In this document: positions 15,376 to 23,119 of the stretch, piece by piece | Layout: each line of letters starts with the position of its first letter | Numbering within the stretch: position 1 is the stretch's first letter | The notes under the pieces: generated by a model | What the model was told of the DNA's origin: nothing | The model's input: the letters and a program-made list of their open reading frames with translations, nothing else | The model's database searches: none | NCBI RefSeq assembly: GCF_001811425.1 | Contig: NZ_KV804687.1 | Location: 1 to 37,142 of the forward strand | Direction: 5' to 3' | DNA: 37,142 nt | From: Peptoniphilus_A sp001811425 | GTDB taxonomy: Bacteria > Bacillota > Clostridia > Tissierellales > Peptoniphilaceae | Made by a program: the position numbers and the translations under genes

Positions 15376-16581
15376 ATGAAAGTAAATACAATAGAAGAAG
15401 TTGTTGAAGCCTTAAAAAAAAGCGAAATTATAATAGTAACAGATGAACCTGATAGAGAAAATGAAGGCGATATGATCCAAGCTGCAGAATTTGCCACTGG
15501 CGAAAGTTTAAATACAATGGCATCTCTTGCCAAGGGACTTATTTGTATGCCAATGTCAAGGTCCTACGCAGAAAAACTTGATTTAAATCAAATGGTTGCC
15601 GACAACACTGACAATCACGAAACTGCTTTTACAGTTTCTGTTGACCATGTTGACACAACTACAGGAATTTCTGCTTGGGAAAGAGCCTTAACTGCAAATA
15701 AACTTGCAGAAGATGATGCAAAACCAGAAGACTTTAGAAGGCCTGGTCATATGTTCCCTCTTGTTGCAAAAAAAGATGGAATTTTTGTAAGACGAGGACA
15801 CACTGAAGCAACAGTTGATTTATTAAAAATTGCTGGACTTAAAGAAGTTGGACTTTGCTGCGAAATTATGCAAGATGACGGTCACATGATGCGTGGCGAA
15901 GATTTATTTAAGCTTGCAAAAAAATTAGACATGAAAATAACTACAACTGAAGAACTTCTAATTTATAGAAAGAGACATGAAAAAATTGTAGAAAAAGTTG
16001 CAGAGGCAAAACTCCCAACAAAGTTTGGCGACTTTAGAGCTCATGCTTACATTGACAAAGTTACTGGCGAACACCACATTGCTCTTGTTAAAGGAGAAAT
16101 TGGAGACGGCATGGATGTCCTTACAAGAGTTCACTCTGAATGTCTAACTGGCGACTGCTTTGGCTCATCAAGATGCGACTGTGGCAATCAACTTCACCTT
16201 GCCATGAAAAAAATTGATGAGGAAGGCAGAGGAATTTTGCTTTACATGCGTCAAGAAGGTCGTGGAATTGGTCTTGTAAATAAAATTCGCGCCTATGCCC
16301 TACAAGACCAGGGCATGGATACAGTTGAAGCAAATTTAGCTCTAGGTTTTCCAGAAGATGCCAGAGATTATTCAACTGGTGCACAAATTTTACAAGATTT
16401 AGGAGTAAAAGAATTAAGACTTCTAACAAATAACCCTGATAAAGTTTATTCTTTACAAGAATTTGGCATGATAATAAAAGAAAGAGTGCCAATTGAAATT
16501 CACTCAACTAAACACGACGAATTTTATTTGAGGACAAAGGCAGAAAAGATGAATCACATCTTATCTGAATTTAGTAAATAA
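15376..16581 (+). CDS. ribBA: Bifunctional DHBP synthase / GTP cyclohydrolase II
   Basis: 401 aa fusion. RibB half (about 1-205) has the acidic DRENEGD loop (26-32) and RRPGHMFPL; it makes 3,4-dihydroxy-2-butanone 4-phosphate. RibA half (about 206-401) has zinc cysteines C256, C267 and C269 in the same spacing as E. coli RibA, plus RQEGRGIGL. It opens GTP to start the pathway. The ATG follows GAGAGGAGAAG. Supplies both precursors for RibH and RibD. Confidence 0.97.
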   Translation: MKVNTIEEVVEALKKSEIIIVTDEPDRENEGDMIQAAEFATGESLNTMASLAKGLICMPMSRSYAEKLDLNQMVADNTDNHETAFTVSVDHVDTTTGISAWERALTANKLAEDDAKPEDFRRPGHMFPLVAKKDGIFVRRGHTEATVDLLKIAGLKEVGLCCEIMQDDGHMMRGEDLFKLAKKLDMKITTTEELLIYRKRHEKIVEKVAEAKLPTKFGDFRAHAYIDKVTGEHHIALVKGEIGDGMDVLTRVHSECLTGDCFGSSRCDCGNQLHLAMKKIDEEGRGILLYMRQEGRGIGLVNKIRAYALQDQGMDTVEANLALGFPEDARDYSTGAQILQDLGVKELRLLTNNPDKVYSLQEFGMIIKERVPIEIHSTKHDEFYLRTKAEKMNHILSEFSK

Positions 16582-16637
16582 TTTTAAAATATTTAAAGGA
16601 AATAATAAAAAATAATTAAAAAATAAATGGAGGAAAT

Positions 16638-17105
16638 ATGAAAATTTACAGCGCAAATTTAAAATCTGAAGGAAAAAAATACGCCATAGTTTTGGCAAGA
16701 TTTAACGAGTTTATAGTTTCAAAACTCTTAGATGGTTGTATAGATGGACTAAAGAGACATGGCGTAGAAGATGACGAAATTGAAGTAATTTGGGTGCCAG
16801 GGTCTTTTGAAATTCCCCTAGCAGCAAAATCTCTTGCCTTGACAAAAAGATATGACGCAGTAATTGCCCTTGGTGCAGTTATTCGTGGCGCAACTACTCA
16901 CTACGAACTTGTATCAGCAGAAGTTGCCAAGGGAATTGCATCTTCATCTCTTGAAACTGGCGTGCCAATAATTTTCGGTGTAATTACAACAGAAAATATT
17001 GAACAAGCAATTGAAAGAGCAGGCACAAAGGCTGGCAACAAGGGCTTTGATGCTGCAACTGCTGCAATTGAAATGGCAAATTTACTAGGCGATATTCGTG
17101 GCTAA
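16638..17105 (+). CDS. ribH: 6,7-dimethyl-8-ribityllumazine synthase
   Basis: 155 aa, family length. Motifs ARFNEFI, WVPGSFEIP, GAVIRGATTHYE (with the catalytic histidine) and FGVITTENIEQA are all present. It condenses the pyrimidine with the 4-carbon phosphate to lumazine, probably as an icosahedral shell. ATG behind TGGAGGAA; overlaps the next gene by 8 bases. Confidence 0.97.
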   Translation: MKIYSANLKSEGKKYAIVLARFNEFIVSKLLDGCIDGLKRHGVEDDEIEVIWVPGSFEIPLAAKSLALTKRYDAVIALGAVIRGATTHYELVSAEVAKGIASSSLETGVPIIFGVITTENIEQAIERAGTKAGNKGFDAATAAIEMANLLGDIRG

Positions 17106-17790
17106 GCTTAATAAAGAAAATTTGAAGTACAAAAATGATGAGCTTAAAGATGTAAAGTCCATAATTTTTGACTTTGACGGCACCCTTCACAATACTCTGA
17201 AAATTTATTATCCCGCCTTTTCATCTGGCGTAGAGTTTTTGCGAGAACATGGCTTTGCTAAGGATTTTGAATTAAATGAAAGAAATGTGTCAAAATTTTT
17301 AGGCGAAAAACCAAATTTTGCCTACGACCTAATTGCAAAGGGAGCAGATGACTCTTTAAAAAGAGAAGTTATGGCTCTTGTTGGCAAAAAAATGGATGAG
17401 AATATAAAAAATGGTCTTGGAGAACTTTATGATGACAGCAAAAAAGTTCTTGAAGAGCTTTCAGAGGATTATGACCTTTATATTCTATCCAACTGCCGAG
17501 AATCTTATCTGGACACTGCTCTTGATGTCTATGGCATAAAAAAATATTTCAAAAAATATTTTGCCGCAGAAACTTATGACTTCATTCCAAAAGATGAAAT
17601 AATAAAAAAAGAAAGGAAAAATATAAAAGAAGAAATTATCTTTGTTGGCGATAGGCACCATGACATGGAGGCAGCAAGAAAAAATAATATTAAGAGCATT
17701 TTTTGCACTTACGGCTTTGGAAGTTATGAAGAAGGAAAAGATGCAAGTTACAAAATAACTTCTATTGGAGAAATTTTAAAGCTCTTGTAA
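17098..17790 (+). CDS. HAD-family hydrolase, candidate riboflavin-pathway phosphatase
   Basis: 230 aa starting at GTG 17098 inside the end of ribH. Motif I is DFDGT (D25, D27), motif II ILSNCRES near residue 141, motif III lysine in FIPKDE, motif IV FVGDRHHDMEAA; a helical cap lies between motifs I and II. The riboflavin pathway needs dephosphorylation of the RibD product, commonly done by HAD phosphatases encoded elsewhere. Overlap with ribH makes this protein a strong candidate, though a phosphoglycolate-type or general phosphatase is also possible. Last gene of the operon, ended by the terminator at 17870. Confidence 0.82.
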   Translation: MAKLNKENLKYKNDELKDVKSIIFDFDGTLHNTLKIYYPAFSSGVEFLREHGFAKDFELNERNVSKFLGEKPNFAYDLIAKGADDSLKREVMALVGKKMDENIKNGLGELYDDSKKVLEELSEDYDLYILSNCRESYLDTALDVYGIKKYFKKYFAAETYDFIPKDEIIKKERKNIKEEIIFVGDRHHDMEAARKNNIKSIFCTYGFGSYEEGKDASYKITSIGEILKLL

Positions 17791-17869
17791 TATAGAATTT
17801 AAAATAAAAATTTTTAATCGCTTAAAAAATTTAGAACAAATTTATAAAAAATAAAACCCTAACATAAAA

Positions 17870-17897
17870 GGAGGACTCAGTGTCCTCCAATTTTTTT
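17870..17897. terminator. Bidirectional terminator, rib operon / radical SAM gene
   Basis: GGAGGAC (17870-17876) pairs with GTCCTCC (17882-17888), loop of five, followed by AATTTTTTT on the plus strand and by TTTTATG on the minus strand. Serves both converging genes. Confidence 0.88.
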
Positions 17898-17911
17898 ATC
17901 TTTATTTAGCT

Positions 17912-19309
17912 TTATGCTTCTTCTCTCTTCTTTCTACTTTCATCCCAAAGTTCATTTGCCTTTTTATTCCAAGCCATTGCATAAGGTGTCGTCTTAACTT
18001 GCAAGTCTTCTGCACTTTCAGGAGCAATCATATCGGTGTTTCTCGCACCAGAATCATTTACAATTTTAGTAAGTCTTCCTGGGTTTTCCAACATTGGACA
18101 TGGCTTTAACAAGTTTTTATTAAAAGGTTGATTGTCATGGAAACCCATAAATAGTGGACTTGTTAAACATTCCTTAATAGTTTTTTCTCTAATATTTGAA
18201 TCAGAATAGTGAATGAACACGCAAGGTTCCATATCACCAAGAGAATTTATGTGGAAATAATTTTTACCACCAGCAATGCAACCATTTATAAATTCGCCGT
18301 CATTTTGAAAATCAATTGTAAAAATATTTTGAGGGTATTCAGCAGATCTTATCTCCCTAACCTTGTGGTAAACGTGCTCTCTTTCTTCTGGAGAAAGAAG
18401 TAGGCTTACATCTGCATCCTTTCCAACTGGCATGTAGTGGAAGAACCAAGCAAGCTTGCATCCATGGTCTACTAGCATTTTTATGAAATCATCGTCAGTT
18501 ACATATTTATAATTTTGACTTGTGTAGCAAATAGAAGCTCCGTATAAAAGTTTGTGCTCTTTCATTAAATCCATTGCCTTCATAACCTTTTGGAAAACTC
18601 CGTCGCCTCTTCTAAGGTCTGTGGATTCTTCTGTACCTTCAATACTAAGGGCAAAGGAAATATTTCCAGCTTCAACAACTTCTTCGCAAAATTCATCGTC
18701 GATTAAAGTTCCATTAGTAAAGACATGGAAGGCAGAGTCATTAAATTCCTTTGCAAGTCTAATGACATCATCCTTTCTAACAAGTGGTTCTCCACCAGTT
18801 AAAATGAAGAAATAAGTTCCAAGTTCATTGCCTTGTCTGACAATGCTTGCCATTTCATCGTAAGTTAAATTATTTTTGTGGCCATATTCGGCAGCCCAGC
18901 AGCCAGTGCACTTTAAGTTGCAGGCAGAAGTTGGGTCAAATAAAATTACCCAAGGAATGTTACAATTATATTCCTTTTGCAATTTGTTTCTAAGAGCATT
19001 TCCCTTATAGGCAGCGTTGTAGCCAATAGTTTTGACAGAAGTCTTGACAATATTTTCGTCGATTCCATTAACAATGTCAGTACCAAAGGATACCCACTTA
19101 GAGTTAGGGTCGTTAAGCTCATTTCTAACTCTCTCTAAGCCATTTTTCGCAGTGTTAACTTCACTTGATTCAGGCATCAAATATTCATCGAAGACATCAA
19201 CTATCTCCATCATTCCCTTTTGAGGGTCCTTCTTTAATCTCTTGTAGGCTAGATTTACAGCCGTTTCGAAAACTTTTTCTTTTGTTTTGTCTTTAATTGC
19301 AGTATTCAT
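17912..19309 (-). CDS. Radical SAM protein with SPASM-like C-terminus
   Basis: 465 aa. The [4Fe-4S] site is CX3CX2C (C130, C134, C137) preceded by a helical N-terminal extension of about 115 residues. SAM-binding TGGEPL and the FHVFTNGTLID strand follow. Further cysteines in NGCIAGG, EPCVFIHY and KPCPMLENP near 355-415 suggest an auxiliary-cluster (SPASM/Twitch-like) region. The protein is widespread in Firmicutes, but its substrate is unknown to me. It stands alone, with no precursor peptide visible beside it, so a RiPP role is not supported. ATG behind GGGGAGG. A 13-bp palindrome lies 69 bases upstream. Confidence 0.82.
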   Translation of the reverse strand: MNTAIKDKTKEKVFETAVNLAYKRLKKDPQKGMMEIVDVFDEYLMPESSEVNTAKNGLERVRNELNDPNSKWVSFGTDIVNGIDENIVKTSVKTIGYNAAYKGNALRNKLQKEYNCNIPWVILFDPTSACNLKCTGCWAAEYGHKNNLTYDEMASIVRQGNELGTYFFILTGGEPLVRKDDVIRLAKEFNDSAFHVFTNGTLIDDEFCEEVVEAGNISFALSIEGTEESTDLRRGDGVFQKVMKAMDLMKEHKLLYGASICYTSQNYKYVTDDDFIKMLVDHGCKLAWFFHYMPVGKDADVSLLLSPEEREHVYHKVREIRSAEYPQNIFTIDFQNDGEFINGCIAGGKNYFHINSLGDMEPCVFIHYSDSNIREKTIKECLTSPLFMGFHDNQPFNKNLLKPCPMLENPGRLTKIVNDSGARNTDMIAPESAEDLQVKTTPYAMAWNKKANELWDESRKKREEA

Positions 19310-19377
19310 CTAAAAACCTCCCCTATATTTATAAAGTGATAAATTTTAATTATTAAAATATTTGATAACATTTTATT

Positions 19378-19390
19378 TGAACATTGTTCA
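19378..19390. promoter_or_regulatory. Perfect 13-bp palindrome, candidate operator
   Basis: TGAACA-T-TGTTCA upstream of the radical SAM gene. TetR-family repressors often bind sites of this kind. No regulator gene is adjacent, so any regulator would be encoded elsewhere. Confidence 0.5.
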
Positions 19391-19569
19391 TTTTTTCTTT
19401 GTCTATATTTTACTACATTTTTTCTAAATTTTAAAGGCTTTTTTATAAATAATTTAAAATTTAAATATGTTCATTAAAATAATTGTAAATTGTTAGAAAA
19501 TAATGTCTTGTTTTAAAATGGATTTAAGTGAATTTTTTATTTGTTATAAAGAATAAATTAAAAATTTTA

Positions 19570-19602
19570 AAAAATAAAAAAGCACCTAAATTAATAGGTG
19601 CT
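19570..19602 (-). terminator. Terminator after the 116-aa membrane protein gene
   Basis: AGCACCTA (19581-19588) pairs with TAGGTGCT (19595-19602), six-base loop, followed on the minus strand by TTTTTATTTTTT. It lies 71 bases past the stop. Confidence 0.88.
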
Positions 19603-19673
19603 AAGTGATAAATTATATGAATTTTAATTTGCTTAGTATTGAAATTTTGACTAAGGGATACTGCTTTGTAGGT

Positions 19674-20024
19674 CTATCCAATAAATTTATTATTTATATT
19701 AGTGATTTCAAGAGAACTTACGGCTCCCTCTTGGTAGTCATTTATGCTTTTATTTGCCTGGCTGAATATAAAAATATTGATAAAGAAGAGGGCTGCCAAT
19801 AAAAAGTAAAGTGGAAGCTTTAACTTTCCTAATTCTTTCTTTAAATAAAAATATAATAGAGCCAGTGAAGGAATTATTAATAGATTTAAAGCATAGAGAA
19901 AGTTGTAGTCATAAATTGAGTAGTCTCTTAAATAGCCATTTAAGTAAAAATTAAAGGCAATTAGCAAAAGCAAAAGTCCATAGGCTGATGATAAGACGAT
20001 TTTATTTGTTTTAATTTTATTCAT
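19674..20024 (-). CDS. Small polytopic membrane protein (116 aa)
   Basis: Start chosen at ATG 20024 because GGGAGGAA sits just upstream; the longer in-frame start would place that site inside the coding region. Three hydrophobic helices at about residues 11-30, 44-63 and 75-92, then a polar tail of about 25 residues. No family recognised. Its promoter (20081-20108) carries the same upstream box as the promoter of the 97-aa protein at 22405-22698, and it follows the two-component genes, so it is likely a target or a partner of that system. Confidence 0.7.
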   Translation of the reverse strand: MNKIKTNKIVLSSAYGLLLLLIAFNFYLNGYLRDYSIYDYNFLYALNLLIIPSLALLYFYLKKELGKLKLPLYFLLAALFFINIFIFSQANKSINDYQEGAVSSLEITNINNKFIG

Positions 20025-20080
20025 ATTTCCTCCCATATTTAACTTTTAATATCAAAATATTTTAAGGCTTCTTTGCCTTA

Positions 20081-20137
20081 ATTATATAAGTAATAAGAAT
20101 TTTGTCAACTAACTTTTGTGCAAAATTTAAGTCAAGC
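20081..20137 (-). promoter_or_regulatory. Promoter with shared upstream box (copy A)
   Basis: Minus strand: consensus TTGACA (20108-20103), 16-base spacer, TATAAT (20086-20081). Directly upstream is the box TTTTGCACAAAAGTTA (about 20124-20109), found almost unchanged at 22750-22787. The similarity extends from GCTT (20137) through TGACAAAAT. Confidence 0.75.
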
Positions 20138-20166
20138 TATTATCTTATCCTTACATCAAAAATTTT

Positions 20167-20769
20167 TTAAAAGGAATCAATGATTCCAAGATCCATGGCC
20201 TTTTTCATAAGTTCTTGGTAGTTGTTGATGTAGAGCTTTTGATAGATTCGATTTAACATAACTGCAAGAGACCTCTCGGAGATAAAAAGCTCCTTGGCAA
20301 CCTGACTTCTCTTTAAGCCTGAGCAATAGAGCTTTACTATTTCTATTTCCTTTTCTGTCAAATTTTCTATAATTTCTTTTTCCTTAAAAAATTTTTTATC
20401 ATGAAGGTAGACTTCTCTTAATTTATTCCTAAGGCTTTCCATGTCCTCTTCCTTGGAGATGAAGGCATAGGCCCCAAGGCTTTTTGCTCTTTCGCCATAA
20501 AAAAATAAATCATAGCCAGATAAAATCACTATTTTTATATTTTTATCTTTATTTAAAATTTTTTCTGCCAAGTCTAAGCCGTTTAAGGATTCTTCAAATC
20601 CCCTTAAGTTTATGTCCACAAGCAAAATATCATAGGATCTTAAAAAGTTTATGTCTTCTAAATTTTTCAAATCCTCTAATAAATCAATTTCAAAAAAATC
20701 ATCTTTTTCCAAAAGTTCCTTTAATGAACTTGCCATCATCTTATGATCTTCTATTAATAAAATTTTCAT
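20167..20769 (-). CDS. NarL/LuxR-type response regulator
   Basis: 200 aa. Receiver domain (about 1-120) with acidic pocket E7, D8, phospho-acceptor D52 (LLVDIN), switch serine in ILSGYD and the lysine in AFISKEE. C-terminal LuxR-type helix-turn-helix at about 136-190 (LTEKEIEIVKLYCSGLKRSQVAKEL). It overlaps the kinase gene by 29 bases and is its cognate regulator. Likely targets are the two promoters carrying the shared box, since these flank the system. Confidence 0.92.
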   Translation of the reverse strand: MKILLIEDHKMMASSLKELLEKDDFFEIDLLEDLKNLEDINFLRSYDILLVDINLRGFEESLNGLDLAEKILNKDKNIKIVILSGYDLFFYGERAKSLGAYAFISKEEDMESLRNKLREVYLHDKKFFKEKEIIENLTEKEIEIVKLYCSGLKRSQVAKELFISERSLAVMLNRIYQKLYINNYQELMKKAMDLGIIDSF

Positions 20770-22306
20770 TTACAATCTCCTCTTGAATTGGCAGCTTGAT
20801 AATAAATTCCACATAGGTTTGGTCTTTTGAATCTTTTTCTATCTTATTTTTAAGTATTAAGTCTCCCCCGTAAATTTTTAAGGTCTCCTCCATAAAACTG
20901 ATGCCAGAGTGATTTTTCCTATTAAAATCTTCATCAAGGAAATCCTCAAAGTTTTTAATAGTCAAAAATATTATTCCATCCTCAATTTCCAGCCTTAATT
21001 CAGAAAAATATCCCTGGGAATGTTTGTAAAAATTGGTTACCATCTCATGAATAAAATTATAAATTACCTTGTCATAGGGACTGGTCAGAAAAATATTTTT
21101 GTCGCAGTAAAATTCAAGGAGTTTGTCATCTTGATACATTTCCTTTAAAGAATTTATGAGCTCTCTATAAATTTCGTAGTGACTTATTCCCTCTCTAAAA
21201 GCTGGCTCTATTAAATTTATTTTTAGCCTAATCTTTTTAATGAGGCTCTTGTGAGTTTCTAGGGACTTGCTCATATTTTTTTCATCTTCTAAAAACTTCT
21301 TCGACAAAATTATATCTTGCAAAATGTCATCGTGGAGAAAGCTCAGGCTTCTTCTCTCAAAATTTTCTGACAAATTTTTTGCCAATTTATTATTGTATAA
21401 AAATTTTTCATAGGCTGACTTATTATTTGTTATCTTCCTAAATTTCATTATCAGCTTAATATTTGCCATATTTAAGGAAAAAATCATGGCAAAGAGCAAG
21501 GATAACCTATAATTTTTGACAAAGCTTTCAAAAAATAGTGTAAAAATAAAAATAAATATAAAGTTTATAGGATTCCTATAAAAATCAAAAATTATTTTTT
21601 TCAAATTTTTGTCCATGGAAACTATAAAGATTAAAATTGAAAGTTCCGCCACAAATAAAATTATAAATTCCCTAAGGTAAACATAAGTAAAGACCTTTAA
21701 GAAGTTCATTAATATAAATAAAAATAAGTAAATAAGGCTTATAAGCCAGACATTTGAAAGCAACTTATGGCTGTATTTTTTTATTTCTTTTCTATATGTA
21801 AGAACAAGAATAAGAGGAAAAACTGCAATAAAAAGCCTAGAAAATTTTACTATGCCCATGTAAAAAGTACTGTTTAAATAATTAGAAATAAAGGTCAATA
21901 AAAAAATAATAAGGGCAAAATAATTAAAATACTTCCACTTAAGCTCCTTAACCCTGCTTAAAAATATATAAAAATTATAAAAAATTAAAAGATAAATAAA
22001 GGACAGGCTGACTTCAGAAGTATATTTAAAATTTATTTTGTATCTATAGAGAAAAATATAGTCCAGCAAAATCCATAGAGAAAATAAAACCTCTAGAGAG
22101 CTGTGGTCCAGGAAAACTTTTCTGTCATCAGCTAATAAAAAAGTTAAAAGAGAAATGTTATTTAAAAGGCTTAGGGAAAATAAAAAATACATTCCACTAA
22201 AATCTCTAAGCTTATAAATTTTTGCAGAATAAAATAATATGTAAAGCCCTATAAAAACATAGGCTGTTAAAATGCTTGCCCTCAAAATTTTTTTGTCCCT
22301 AGTCAT
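20741..22306 (-). CDS. Multi-pass sensor histidine kinase, HisKA_3-like
   Basis: 521 aa from the ATG at 22306 (GAGGGAGGG just upstream; an in-frame ATG at 22324 would bury that site). About eight hydrophobic helices fill residues 10-290, with no large extracellular domain, so it probably senses a signal at or in the membrane. The phospho-accepting histidine is in SFLHDDILQDI near residue 325, the DHp type that partners NarL regulators. The ATPase domain has an N-box in HEMVTNFYKHSQG and a short G-box around NHSGISFMEE. Co-transcribed with the response regulator. Confidence 0.88.
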   Translation of the reverse strand: MTRDKKILRASILTAYVFIGLYILFYSAKIYKLRDFSGMYFLFSLSLLNNISLLTFLLADDRKVFLDHSSLEVLFSLWILLDYIFLYRYKINFKYTSEVSLSFIYLLIFYNFYIFLSRVKELKWKYFNYFALIIFLLTFISNYLNSTFYMGIVKFSRLFIAVFPLILVLTYRKEIKKYSHKLLSNVWLISLIYLFLFILMNFLKVFTYVYLREFIILFVAELSILIFIVSMDKNLKKIIFDFYRNPINFIFIFIFTLFFESFVKNYRLSLLFAMIFSLNMANIKLIMKFRKITNNKSAYEKFLYNNKLAKNLSENFERRSLSFLHDDILQDIILSKKFLEDEKNMSKSLETHKSLIKKIRLKINLIEPAFREGISHYEIYRELINSLKEMYQDDKLLEFYCDKNIFLTSPYDKVIYNFIHEMVTNFYKHSQGYFSELRLEIEDGIIFLTIKNFEDFLDEDFNRKNHSGISFMEETLKIYGGDLILKNKIEKDSKDQTYVEFIIKLPIQEEIVNENFINRRS

Positions 22307-22378
22307 ATTTCCCTCCCTCTCCAATTTTACTTAAGCCTGATTTTATTATATATTATTTTTAAATTTAAAAGGTCCTAA

Positions 22379-22406
22379 ATTAATAGAACCTTTTGTTAAT
22401 TTAATT
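22379..22406 (-). terminator. Terminator after the 97-aa paralog
   Basis: AAAAGGTTCTA and TTTAGGACCTTTT form an imperfect stem on the minus strand, ending in a T-rich stretch at about 22360-22368. It isolates the small gene from the kinase gene. Confidence 0.6.
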
Positions 22407-22698
22407 ATTTTAAAAAAGTATATCCATCTTTTTTTACTCTTCCAAAATATTCACCATAATAAATATTTTTGTCCATTTTAACTGAGTCTGGATTGAATTT
22501 TAAGTCTCCCCTGTATCTTACCAAGCCCTTATTTGTCGTGTAAGTTATGTATTCAGGAAAGCTGTAGGCATCGTATCTCCTCTTTACACTTGTAACTTCC
22601 ATTTCACTTTTAAAGCCGTTAAATAAAAATAATAGGACTAAAAGAAGTAGACCTCCTAAAATTATCTTTGAACTTTTACTTTTTAATTTAGAAATCAT
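22405..22698 (-). CDS. One-helix exported protein, 97 aa (paralog A)
   Basis: N-terminal basic segment, hydrophobic helix at about 12-28, then an exported domain of about 65 residues. The motif FPEYITYTTNKGLVRYRGDLK is shared with the neighbour at 22777-23064 (FPENISY--KGLIQYRVDLK). The C-terminus also aligns (YYGEYFGRVKKDGYTF with YYAEYRGTIRPEAFSF). GGGAGG precedes the ATG. Family unknown. Its promoter carries box copy B, shared with the 116-aa gene. Confidence 0.78.
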   Translation of the reverse strand: MISKLKSKSSKIILGGLLLLVLLFLFNGFKSEMEVTSVKRRYDAYSFPEYITYTTNKGLVRYRGDLKFNPDSVKMDKNIYYGEYFGRVKKDGYTFLK

Positions 22699-22731
22699 AG
22701 TAACCTCCCAAATAATTTTATCTTTACCTTC

Positions 22732-22787
22732 ATTATATTATTTCAAATTATTTTGTCAGTTAACTTTTGTGCAAATTTATTTGAAGC
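22732..22787 (-). promoter_or_regulatory. Promoter with shared upstream box (copy B)
   Basis: Minus strand: CTGACA (22759-22754), 16-base spacer, TATAAT (22737-22732). The adjoining box TTTGCACAAAAGTTA (22774-22760) matches copy A. The box overlaps the last codons of the upstream paralog. Confidence 0.75.
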
Positions 22788-23064
22788 TAAAGGCTTCTGG
22801 TCTTATTGTGCCCCTGTATTCTGCGTAATACTTTTCAGAGTTGGGATCTTTTTTTATTTTATTTCCATTTAATTTTAAATCAACCCTATATTGAATCAAA
22901 CCCTTTTTATCTTTATAGCTAATATTTTCTGGGAAAATTCTTCCATAGCCACTTTTAACTTTTGTTATAGACTCCTCTCTTGGCAGTCCAAAAAATAAAA
23001 ATAAAGTTAAGGTGGATAAAATTAAAATTGAAAGAAAAATATTTTTTATTTTTGCCTTTGTCAT
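22777..23064 (-). CDS. One-helix exported protein, 95 aa (paralog B)
   Basis: Basic start, hydrophobic helix at about residues 9-26, then a domain homologous to the 97-aa protein downstream. Same order of motifs: FPE-I-Y, KGL-YR-DLK, Y-EY-G. AAGGTGA precedes the ATG. A terminator hairpin ends only about 13 bases before the ATG, leaving no room for a promoter, so expression must come through read-through from the butyrate operon or from a start within the hairpin region. Function unknown. Confidence 0.75.
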   Translation of the reverse strand: MTKAKIKNIFLSILILSTLTLFLFFGLPREESITKVKSGYGRIFPENISYKDKKGLIQYRVDLKLNGNKIKKDPNSEKYYAEYRGTIRPEAFSFK

Positions 23065-23077
23065 GTCATCACCTTAT

Positions 23078-23102
23078 AAAAAAAGAGAAGGCTCTTGCCT
23101 TC
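23078..23102 (-). terminator. Terminator of the butyrate-type operon
   Basis: Minus strand GAAGGC-AAGA-GCCTTC (23102-23087) followed by TC and seven T (23084-23078). The ribosome site of the next gene begins immediately after the T run. Confidence 0.85.
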
Positions 23103-23119
23103 CCTTAATCTCTTTAAAA

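Larger units (their letters stand above)
19310..19673. other. Intergenic region, very AT-rich
   Basis: 364 bases without a convincing gene. It holds the leader of the radical SAM gene, the palindrome at 19378-19390, a half-site copy (ATGTTCATT, 19467-19475), and the terminator at 19581-19602. A short plus-strand ORF beginning at 19605 lies mainly antisense to the next gene and has no ribosome site, so it was not called. Confidence 0.6.

Noticed and set aside
17912..19309. Radical SAM enzyme as part of a peptide natural-product (RiPP) cluster
   Set aside because: No precursor peptide, peptidase, transporter or second modifying enzyme beside it.
19605..19802. 65-aa plus-strand ORF
   Set aside because: Mostly antisense to the 116-aa membrane protein, without ribosome site or promoter; hydrophobicity is the shadow of the real gene.
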